5,906 nt of DNA, from the NCBI GenBank assembly GCA_011391855.1, contig JAABPT010000122.1, positions 1-5,906 of the forward strand. The letters run 5' to 3'. Below are positions 1 to 5,906 of this stretch, piece by piece; position 1 is the stretch's first letter, and each line of letters starts with the position of its first letter. The translations under genes and the position numbers were made by a program. This stretch comes from Burkholderiales bacterium. GTDB lineage: Bacteria; Pseudomonadota; Gammaproteobacteria; Burkholderiales; Burkholderiaceae_C. The notes under the pieces are model-generated. The model was not told the origin of the DNA. It was given only the letters and a program-made list of their open reading frames with translations, and did no database searches.

Positions 1-395
1 GGCGCGCGCCCAAGCCGTTGGCCCCGCCCGCGGCCAGGCCGGCGGATGCGTCGCCCAGTCCCGCGGTGGCGGCGCCGACGGGCAAGACGGCCGCAGTGGC
101 CGGGACGGCGCTGAAGGTCAAGAAGGACCAGAAGGACCCGAAGGCCCCGGCCGAGAAGTCGGCCCCGGCGGCCAAGAAGCCCGTCGCCACGGTCAAGGTG
201 ACGAGCGCAAAGCCTGCCGCCACGGCAACGAAGACCGCAAAGACGGCAGCAAAGAAGGTGGCCCCAGGGCCGGTCGAGAAAGCGCCTCGGGGCGCGGCGG
301 CGCCAGCGGCTAAGCCACGCGCCCGAACCACCACACCGAAAGCGCCGCCGAAGTCACCGCCAGCAAAGCGCCCAGCGCCGCGAGCAAAGCGCTGA
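1..395 (+). CDS. Lys/Ala/Pro-rich basic C-terminal tail of a protein starting upstream (partial)
   Basis: The reading frame is open from the window edge (first full codon at 3) to a TGA at 393-395. A TTG at 18 could serve as a start, but the frame is open before it, so I read this as the 3' end of a longer gene. The visible 130 or so residues are almost wholly Ala, Lys, Pro, Thr, Val and Arg, with repeated AAKK, KTAK and PAAK blocks, ending in RAKR. Such tails occur on histone H1-like nucleoid proteins, phasin-like PhaF/AlgP proteins, and as C-terminal extensions of enzymes such as topoisomerase I in betaproteobacteria; I cannot tell which this is. Codons end strongly in G/C up to about 220, which supports a real gene. 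After that, codons ending in A or T (gca, cca, aca, cga) become common. The last 86 nt overlap the VWA gene on the opposite strand. Expected role of such a tail: binding nucleic acid or other polyanions (inference). Confidence 0.7.
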   Translation, partial: RAPKPLAPPAARPADASPSPAVAAPTGKTAAVAGTALKVKKDQKDPKAPAEKSAPAAKKPVATVKVTSAKPAATATKTAKTAAKKVAPGPVEKAPRGAAAPAAKPRARTTTPKAPPKSPPAKRPAPRAKR

Positions 396-1341
396 TCTCG
401 GTTTCCTTGCGCTCCACCACCATGCGCGAGCTCAGGCTCTCGTAGACCTTCTTCAGGTCCTCGGCGGTACCGGCGTAGAAATATTCGCCATGCGTGAGCA
501 CGGAGACGTTCTTCAACGTCTCGTCGTCGAGGCGCACGCGCATGCTCCAGCCCTCGAAGCCGATGATCTCGCCCTGCGTGGTGCCGATGCCCACCGTGTA
601 GACGCGGATGCCTCGCTCGGCGGCCATCTTGGCCGCATCCAGCGGGTCGGGGCCGGTGGTGCGCTGGCCGTCGGTGAGCATGATCACCGCCGCCGAGGTG
701 TACGAACCCGCTGGCACCGGGACGAAGGCCTTGTCCTCCTTCTTGCCGATGGGCTGGCCGGGAAAGTTGCGCTGGCCGGTGACGTGCTGGATCTCGATGC
801 CGTCGTCGGGGAACAGCGTGGCCAGCGACAAGATGATGCCGCTGCCAGTGGCGGTGCCGCGCTGCAGCTGGAAGCGGTCGATGGCGGCCAGCACGTCGTC
901 GCGGCTGGTGGTGGGCGCTTGCACCACGGCGGCGGTGCCGGCAAACGACACCACGCCCACCTTCACTTCGCGCGGCAGGTTGTTGACGAAGGCCTTGGCC
1001 GCCTCCTGCGAAGCCACCAGGCGGTTCGGCTTCACGTCTTCGGCCCGCATGCTGCCTGAGACGTCCATGGCCAGGATGATGGTGCGTTCGGCCAACGGCA
1101 GCGTGATGGTGGCGGTGGGCCGCGCCGTGGCCACCAGCAGGGCCCCTACGGCCAGCAGCATGAGCAGCGGCGGCACGTGGCGGCGCCAGCCCGGGCCCTT
1201 GCCCAGTGCGAGCTTGGCCACGTTGACGCTGGCCACGCGCACCGTGCTCTTGCGCTTGCGCGCCAGCAGCCACAGGTAGAGCAGCACCAGCAGCGGCAGC
1301 AGCAACAGCAGCCACAGCATCGAGGGCCAGATGAAGCTCAT
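310..1341 (-). CDS. BatA-like membrane-anchored VWA-domain protein
   Basis: This 343-residue protein has the layout of Bat-type VWA proteins. A hydrophobic N-terminal helix (about 6-27) is followed by a basic RKRK stretch, then a second helix (about 57-73), a VWA domain (about 86-300) and a final helix (about 316-338). The metal-ion-dependent adhesion site is intact: D93-V-S-G-S97, a Thr in RGTATGSG (T163 or T165), and D224 in LTDGQRTTG. Between the last two lies a roughly 40-residue segment (178-216) that I recall as usual for Burkholderiales members. The domain probably sits on one face of the inner membrane and binds a protein partner through Mg2+, working with the MoxR ATPase. The ATG overlaps the DUF58 stop in ATGA (1338-1341), and GGAG lies 7 nt upstream of the start (1349-1352), so the start is well supported. 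No BatB, TPR protein or BatD follows; the gene ends inside a convergent gene. Family call is firm, cellular role is not. Confidence 0.92.
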   Translation of the reverse strand: MSFIWPSMLWLLLLLPLLVLLYLWLLARKRKSTVRVASVNVAKLALGKGPGWRRHVPPLLMLLAVGALLVATARPTATITLPLAERTIILAMDVSGSMRAEDVKPNRLVASQEAAKAFVNNLPREVKVGVVSFAGTAAVVQAPTTSRDDVLAAIDRFQLQRGTATGSGIILSLATLFPDDGIEIQHVTGQRNFPGQPIGKKEDKAFVPVPAGSYTSAAVIMLTDGQRTTGPDPLDAAKMAAERGIRVYTVGIGTTQGEIIGFEGWSMRVRLDDETLKNVSVLTHGEYFYAGTAEDLKKVYESLSSRMVVERKETEISALLAALGALLAVTSAALSVWWFGRVA

Positions 1342-2334
1342 GGGCGGGCTCCGACGGGCGCGTCTGCACCCCGGGCCGCGGTCGCGGGCTGCGCACGCTG
1401 CATGGCAGCAGGAAACCGGTGCGGCGTCTTCAGCCGGGCGCGGTGGCGGCGCAGGTCGGCGAAACGCATCAGCGCGTCCAGCAGGTCGTCGTCGGTGGCC
1501 AGTTCCAGCATGTCGGCACCGCTGCGCGAAAGGCTGTCCATGAGCGCCGCTTCCTGTTCCTGGGCGATGGCTTCATAGCGCTCGCGGAAGGCCGGGTCGG
1601 CGGCATCGACGAAGACTTGTTCGCCGGTCTCGGCGTCTTCGATCGTGACGAGGCCTACATTGGGCAGTGCCATTTCCATGGGGTCGAACAGGCGCACCGC
1701 CACCACGTCGTGGCGCCGCGTCAGGCGTGCCAGCGCGCTTTCCCAGCCGGGCTGGCTGATGAAGTCGCTGACCACGAACACGAGCGAGCCGCGTTTGATG
1801 GTGTTCTCGGCGCTGAGCAGCAGCTCGGCCAGCGAGGTGCCGCCGCTGCCGCCTGCGCCCGGGGCGCCGCGCGGTCGCGGCTGGCGCATGCGTTGCAGCA
1901 GTTCCAGCACGTGCAGGCGCGACGCCCGCGGCGGCAGCATCGTGTCCACGCGTGTGCCGTAGAGCAGGGCGCCGACGCGGTTGCCGTGGCGCGTCATCAC
2001 ACGTGCGAGTGCGGCCACGAAGCTGGCCGAAACGGCCAGCTTGGTGACGTCGCCGGAGCCGAAGTCGACGCTGCCGGAAAGGTCCAGCAGGAACCAAGCC
2101 GTGAGGTCGCGGTCTTCCAGGAACTGCCGCACATAGGGCTGTTGCATGCGCGCGGTGACGTTCCAGTCGATGTGGCGCACGTCGTCGTGGTGCTGGTATT
2201 CGCGCAGGTCGGCCAGGTCGATGCCGCCGCCGCGCCACAGCGTGCGCCAGTCGCCCTGCAGCAGGCCGTCCAGGCGCCGCAGCACCGTCCATTCCAGACG
2301 CTGCAGCAGGTGTTCGCTGGAAGCGGCCGCGGGC

Positions 2335-2342
<8 letters not shown>
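1338..2342 (-). CDS. DUF58 domain protein, MoxR partner
   Basis: This 334-residue soluble protein has no membrane helix. Its core carries the DUF58 signature around residues 46-65: LREYQ, then DDVRHIDWNVTAR, followed by RQFLEDRD. A VWA-like fold follows, with a MIDAS-type D87-L-S-G-S91 and a later FVVSDF strand with an aspartate. The last 40 residues or so are Ala/Pro/Arg-rich and probably disordered. DUF58 proteins are nearly always encoded beside MoxR ATPases and are thought to be their cytoplasmic partners or adaptors; their biochemical activity is not established. The frame stays open upstream to 2468, but that extension is Trp/Cys/Pro-rich and lies wholly over the moxR 3' end, so I chose the ATG at 2342. 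This gives MAEPAAASS and an 8-nt overlap with the moxR stop (2335-2342), consistent with coupled translation. Its own stop overlaps the VWA start by 4 nt. Confidence 0.93.
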
Positions 2343-3345
<1,003 letters not shown>

Positions 3346-3419
3346 GGTGGCGATGCCTGTGGGTGGGGGCTGCGAAAACGTGCAGGGAACAGGACGGGCG
3401 CGTTGCGCGTGCCGCGGGC

Positions 3420-4397
3420 TCAGAACGGGTGCATGCCCGCCGCGGCGGCTGCGTTCTCGATCGGCACGGCAAAGCCGATGCCGATGAAGGTGCGCTGCTC
3501 CGAGGGGTTGAGGATGGCGGTGACGACGCCGACCACGTGGCCATCCATGGTGACCAGCGGGCCGCCGGAATTGCCCGGATTGGCCGCGGCGTCGAACTGG
3601 ATCAGGTTGGTCAACGTCTTCTCGCCTTCCTCGGACCGGAACTCGCGCCGCAGGCCCGACACCACGCCATGGCTGGCCGAGGGTCCGATGCCGAACGGAA
3701 AGCCGACCGCCACGACGTGGTCGCCCGGCTGCAGGTCGGCGGTGGAACGCATGGTGGCGGCCGGCAGGTCGTCGGGCAGGCTGAAGGCCTTCAGCACGGC
3801 GAGGTCGTTCTCGGGCTGGGCGCCGACCATGGCCGCCTCGCTTTCGAAGCCATTCGCAAAGCGCACGCGCACCTTGCGCGCGCCGGCCACCACGTGCAGG
3901 TTGGTCAGGATGGTGCCGTTGTCGACGATGACCACGCCGCTGCCCAGGCTGCGTTCCATGGCGCGCTGCTCGGCGTTCTCGTCGCCTTCGTCCTTCTCGT
4001 CCATGAGCCCCACCACGCGCACCACCGAAGGCAGGATGGCTTCATAGGCCTTGGCCGCGGCCGAAGGCAGGGGTTCCTTCTCCAGCGACTCGCGCACCGC
4101 GGCGTCGATGTCGTCCTGCGTGATCACGCGCGCGCCCGGCCGCATCTGCTGCACGGCGAGCAGCGCCACGGCGGCCACCAGTGCGCCCGTCAGCGCCCAC
4201 ACGGGGGCGGGGTGGCGGCCCAGTCGGCGGAACAAGCCGGGTCGGGGCCCCGGCTTCGCTTCTGCAGCGCCGGGCGATCCGGGCGATCCGGCAGTGGCGG
4301 GCGTGGCGGGCGGGGCGACCCCAAGATCCGTGCTGGCAGGCGCCGGCGGCGCAGGCTGTCGGCGCGGCGAGCGGCTGTGGAGCGGGGCCTTGTTCAT
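3420..4397 (-). CDS. Single-span S1C (HtrA/Deg-like) serine protease lacking a PDZ domain
   Basis: The 325-residue product starts with a Pro/Ala/Gly-rich, probably disordered segment (1-62), then one membrane helix (about 65-83), then a trypsin-like protease domain. The catalytic triad is complete: H168 in LTNLHVVAGA, D198 in ENDLAVLK, and S277 in PGNSGGPL. The domain ends soon after GIGFAVPIE at the C-terminus, so there is no PDZ domain, unlike DegP, DegQ or DegS. An acidic stretch (132-143, MDEKDEGDENAE) lies in the loop before the SLGSGVVI strand. The predicted topology is N-terminus in the cytoplasm and protease in the periplasm. The frame opens at a GTG at 4430, but I prefer the ATG at 4397 (MNKAPLHS), a normal basic N-terminus; neither has a strong Shine-Dalgarno. 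The gene lies 74 nt upstream of moxR on the same strand, so it is probably the first gene of that operon. The substrate is unknown; a role in envelope protein turnover is inference. Confidence 0.9.
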   Translation of the reverse strand: MNKAPLHSRSPRRQPAPPAPASTDLGVAPPATPATAGSPGSPGAAEAKPGPRPGLFRRLGRHPAPVWALTGALVAAVALLAVQQMRPGARVITQDDIDAAVRESLEKEPLPSAAAKAYEAILPSVVRVVGLMDEKDEGDENAEQRAMERSLGSGVVIVDNGTILTNLHVVAGARKVRVRFANGFESEAAMVGAQPENDLAVLKAFSLPDDLPAATMRSTADLQPGDHVVAVGFPFGIGPSASHGVVSGLRREFRSEEGEKTLTNLIQFDAAANPGNSGGPLVTMDGHVVGVVTAILNPSEQRTFIGIGFAVPIENAAAAAGMHPF

Positions 4398-4483
4398 GGG
4401 TTCGCCATCGGTGGGGAATGACAGTATCACGTTGCGCGTGCTGCTGCAGCAGCCGGTGGCTGAACCTGCGCCATCATCGGGTC
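4398..4483. promoter_or_regulatory. Divergent intergenic region, probable back-to-back promoters
   Basis: These 86 nt separate the divergently read protease and TatD genes, so promoters for both units should lie here or in the gene ends. On the - strand, GATACT (complement of 4423-4428) matches the -10 consensus at 4 of 6 positions and would give a leader of roughly 20 nt before the ATG at 4397, but no good -35 box is present at the right spacing. On the + strand I see no convincing sigma-70 boxes. A perfect 14-bp palindrome, GCTGCTGCAGCAGC, lies at 4440-4453. The function is inferred from gene orientation; the individual boxes are weak. Confidence 0.4.
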
Positions 4484-5335
4484 ATGTGGATCGACACGCA
4501 CTGCCACCTGGACGCGCCGGAGTTCGCCGCCGACCTGGGCGCCGTGGTGCAGCGTGCGCGTGCCGCCGGTGTGGGGCGTTGGGTGTTGCCGGCCGTGCAA
4601 GCCGACGACTTCGACCGCGTGCGGGCGCTGGCGCACGGGCTGGGCGCGGCCTACGCGCTGGGCATCCACCCGCTGTATGTCGACCGCGCGGGCGAGGCCG
4701 ACCTCGACCGGCTGCAGGCGGCGCTGCAAGCCCACCGCGACGACGCGCGTCTGGTGGCCGTGGGCGAGATCGGGCTGGACTACTTCGTGCCCGGCCTGGA
4801 CCGCGCGCTGCAGCAGCGCTTCTACCTGGCGCAGCTGAAGCTGGCGCGCGACGCGGGGCTGCCGGTGATCCTGCACGTGCGCCGCTCGGCCGACGCGCTG
4901 CTGCACGGGCTGCGCCGCATTGGCGTCACGGGCGGCATCGCGCACGCCTTCAACGGCAGCGCGGTGCAGGCGCAGCAGTTCGTCGATCGCGGATTCCGGC
5001 TCGGCTTCGGCGGCGCCATGACCTTCGAGCGCGCCTTGCAGATCCGCGCGCTGGCCGCCGGCGTGCCCGACACCGCGCCGGTGCTGGAGACCGACGCGCC
5101 CGACATGCCGCCGCAGTGGCTGTACCGCACCGCCGCCGAACGCGCTGCCGGCGCCGCCAGCCGCAACGAGCCGGCCGAACTGCCGCGCATCGGCGCCGTG
5201 CTGGCGCAACTGCGCGGCTGGTCGGTCGACGACACCGCGCGCATCACCGAGGCCAATGCGCTGGCCGCGCTGCCGAAACTGTCGGCGGTCTCCTGGGGCC
5301 CCGGCGCGGCGGACGAGAGCCGTTCCCCGGCATGA
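4484..5335 (+). CDS. tatD: TatD-family metal-dependent hydrolase / DNase
   Basis: This 283-residue TIM-barrel hydrolase has the full TatD metal set: H6 and H8 in DTHCHLD, E95 in VGEIGLDY, H131 in VILHVRR, H154 in AHAFNGS and D204 in LETDAPDMPP. TatD proteins are two-metal phosphodiesterases; the E. coli members act as 3'-5' exonucleases on single-stranded DNA or RNA and help repair oxidised DNA. The ATG at 4484 (MWIDTHCHLD) places the metal motif at the usual N-terminal position; the open frame further upstream runs through the protease gene and is spurious. The Shine-Dalgarno is weak. The C-terminus runs some 18 residues past the usual NALAALPKL end (AVSWGPGAADESRSPA), a short polar tail. 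The stop overlaps the start of the glycosylase gene in ATGA. It could equally be annotated YcfH/YjjV-type; family membership is firm, the subgroup is not. Confidence 0.94.
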   Translation: MWIDTHCHLDAPEFAADLGAVVQRARAAGVGRWVLPAVQADDFDRVRALAHGLGAAYALGIHPLYVDRAGEADLDRLQAALQAHRDDARLVAVGEIGLDYFVPGLDRALQQRFYLAQLKLARDAGLPVILHVRRSADALLHGLRRIGVTGGIAHAFNGSAVQAQQFVDRGFRLGFGGAMTFERALQIRALAAGVPDTAPVLETDAPDMPPQWLYRTAAERAAGAASRNEPAELPRIGAVLAQLRGWSVDDTARITEANALAALPKLSAVSWGPGAADESRSPA

Positions 5336-5832
5336 CCGGGCGCTTGCAAGGCCTGCCGCCGGTCATCGGCCGCCATGCGCGGCTCGTCGTGCTGGGCAGC
5401 TTTCCCGGCGTGGCCTCCTTGCAGGCGCAGCAGTATTACGGCCACCCGCGCAACCACTTCTGGCCCTTGCTGTCGGCGATCTGGGGCGTCGAGCTGGTGG
5501 CCATGCCCTACCCGCGGCGCCTGGCCGAACTGCGTCGGCGCGGCCTGGGCCTGTGGGACGTCTACGCCAGCTGCTGCCGCGAGGGCAGCCTGGACCAGGC
5601 CATCGAAGCCGCCGAGCTCAACGACCTGGCCAGCCTGCTCCGGCGGGCCCCGGGCCTGCGGCTGGTGGCGCACAACGGCGGCGAGTCGGCGCGTGCCATG
5701 CGCCACATCCGAGCGCTGGGCCTGCCGGTGCGTCGCCTGCCGTCCAGCAGTCCGGCCAACGCCAGCTGGTCGTTCGAGCGCAAGCTGCAGGCCTGGCGCG
5801 AGGTCTTCGCTGTCGCGGGGTTGTGCCCATGA
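5332..5832 (+). CDS. DNA-deoxyinosine (hypoxanthine-DNA) glycosylase, UDG superfamily family 6
   Basis: The 166-residue protein is a small, single-domain member of the uracil-DNA glycosylase superfamily. Motif 1 is LGSFPG (21-26), followed by YYGHPRNHFWPLL (35-47). N41 there lies where the family 6 enzyme of Methanosarcina has its catalytic Asn (recalled as N39). WDVYASCCREGSLDQAI (75-91) is the characteristic central block, and LPSSSPANAS (136-145) is the motif 2 region. These enzymes remove hypoxanthine, and in some cases uracil, from deaminated DNA to start base excision repair. Length is normal for the family. The start ATG (5332) overlaps the tatD stop (TGA 5333-5335) by 4 nt, and a weak GAGAG lies about 12 nt upstream, so translation is probably coupled to tatD. 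The stop codon is the first three bases of the repeat at the right edge. The exact lesion preference cannot be read from sequence. Confidence 0.88.
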   Translation: MTGRLQGLPPVIGRHARLVVLGSFPGVASLQAQQYYGHPRNHFWPLLSAIWGVELVAMPYPRRLAELRRRGLGLWDVYASCCREGSLDQAIEAAELNDLASLLRRAPGLRLVAHNGGESARAMRHIRALGLPVRRLPSSSPANASWSFERKLQAWREVFAVAGLCP

Positions 5833-5894
5833 GCGCGCCGGGCCGCTCCCAAGCGCTCATCCCGAAGCGCGCAGCGCGCAGGGTCGTCCAGTGA
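5829..5894 (+). CDS. 21-codon small ORF overlapping the glycosylase stop (doubtful)
   Basis: An ATG at 5829 overlaps the glycosylase stop in ATGA and opens a frame of 21 codons, starting MSAPGRSQA and ending RRVVQ before TGA at 5892-5894. The product would be short and strongly basic. A GTG at 5891 then overlaps this stop in GTGA and opens another frame that again begins (V)SAPG before the window ends. The ORF lies wholly inside the repeat, so it may be a by-product of the repeat rather than a gene. It could also act as a coupling leader for a downstream gene. I recognise no family. Confidence 0.25.
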   Translation: MSAPGRSQALIPKRAARRVVQ

Positions 5895-5906
5895 GCGCGC
5901 CGGGCC
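5829..5906 (+). repeat. Direct repeat, 15 bp at 62-bp period, truncated by the window edge
   Basis: TGAGCGCGCCGGGCC occurs at 5830-5844 and again at 5892-5906, exactly 62 bp apart; the second copy runs to the last base of the window, so the true repeat may be longer. Within the unit, ATGAGCGC (5829-5836) is the inverted complement of GCGCTCAT (5853-5860), giving an 8-bp stem with a 16-nt loop, and GCGCGC-A-GCGCGC lies at 5867-5879. The CGCCGGGCCGC core resembles a repeat I recall from intergenic DNA of Comamonadaceae and related Burkholderiales, which I could not verify. Whether it is a tandem array or two chance-spaced copies cannot be settled here. Confidence 0.6.

Noticed and set aside
3346..3419. 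Possible terminator or promoter in the protease-moxR gap
   Set aside because: Only a short CGCG/CGCG hairpin possibility without a T-run, and no recognisable -35/-10 pair, so the gap reads as an ordinary operon spacer.
4272..4289. Tandem GGGCGATCC repeat
   Set aside because: It is two 9-bp copies encoding Gly-Ser-Pro repeats inside the low-complexity linker of the protease, with no sign of another role.
4398..4430. GTG start at 4430 for the protease
   Set aside because: It adds only 11 residues and lacks a better ribosome site than the ATG at 4397. It also covers the best -10-like sequence on that strand.
4051..5331. 593-codon + strand frame leading into the glycosylase
   Set aside because: The part before 5332 is Arg/Ala-rich shadow translation over the protease and tatD genes. 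Only the last 166 codons match a family, with a clear ATGA-coupled start at 5332.
4427..5706. - strand open frames opposite tatD and the glycosylase
   Set aside because: They are antisense to genes with intact catalytic motifs, show no family features, and have the His/Gln/Arg/Ala composition of shadow frames.

Overview
The window is a stretch of very GC-rich chromosomal DNA, with strong G/C preference at third codon positions in every gene I accept. Gene content and protein style point to a betaproteobacterium, most likely of the order Burkholderiales. The pointers are a Bat-type VWA protein, the MoxR/DUF58 pair, a single-span trypsin-like protease, a TatD hydrolase and a deoxyinosine-type DNA glycosylase. 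This placement rests on recognising protein families by eye; I ran no search.

Left edge (1-395, + strand): the 3' end of a gene whose start lies outside the window. It encodes a Lys/Ala/Pro-rich, basic, low-complexity tail. Its last 86 bases overlap, tail to tail, the 3' end of the gene on the other strand.

Middle (310-4397, - strand): four genes in a row, read right to left. They are a membrane-anchored S1C (HtrA/Deg-like) serine protease without a PDZ domain, a MoxR-type AAA+ ATPase, a DUF58 protein, and a membrane-anchored VWA protein (BatA-like). The last three are joined by short overlaps (8 nt and 4 nt), so they are very probably one transcript with coupled translation. The protease lies 74 nt upstream of moxR and is probably in the same operon. 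The expected picture is a cytoplasmic MoxR ATPase working with the cytoplasmic DUF58 protein and the membrane VWA protein as a chaperone-like complex, with the periplasmic protease hinting at a role in envelope protein quality control. That last link is inference.

Right part (4484-5832, + strand): divergent from the protease across an 86-nt gap are a TatD-family metal-dependent hydrolase/DNase and a small uracil-DNA-glycosylase-superfamily enzyme of the hypoxanthine/deoxyinosine (family 6) type. Their stop and start codons overlap in ATGA, so they form a two-gene unit with a plausible shared theme of DNA repair.

Right edge (5829-5906): a 15-bp sequence occurs twice, 62 bp apart, and the second copy is cut by the window end. 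Each copy begins with the TGA stop of the upstream reading frame, overlapping an ATG or GTG. It looks like part of an interspersed or tandem repeat that has been absorbed into gene ends. I saw no RNA genes, CRISPR array, insertion sequence or prophage. The core genes look like ordinary vertically inherited chromosome; the edge repeat and the compact protease-MoxR arrangement are the parts most worth a second look.
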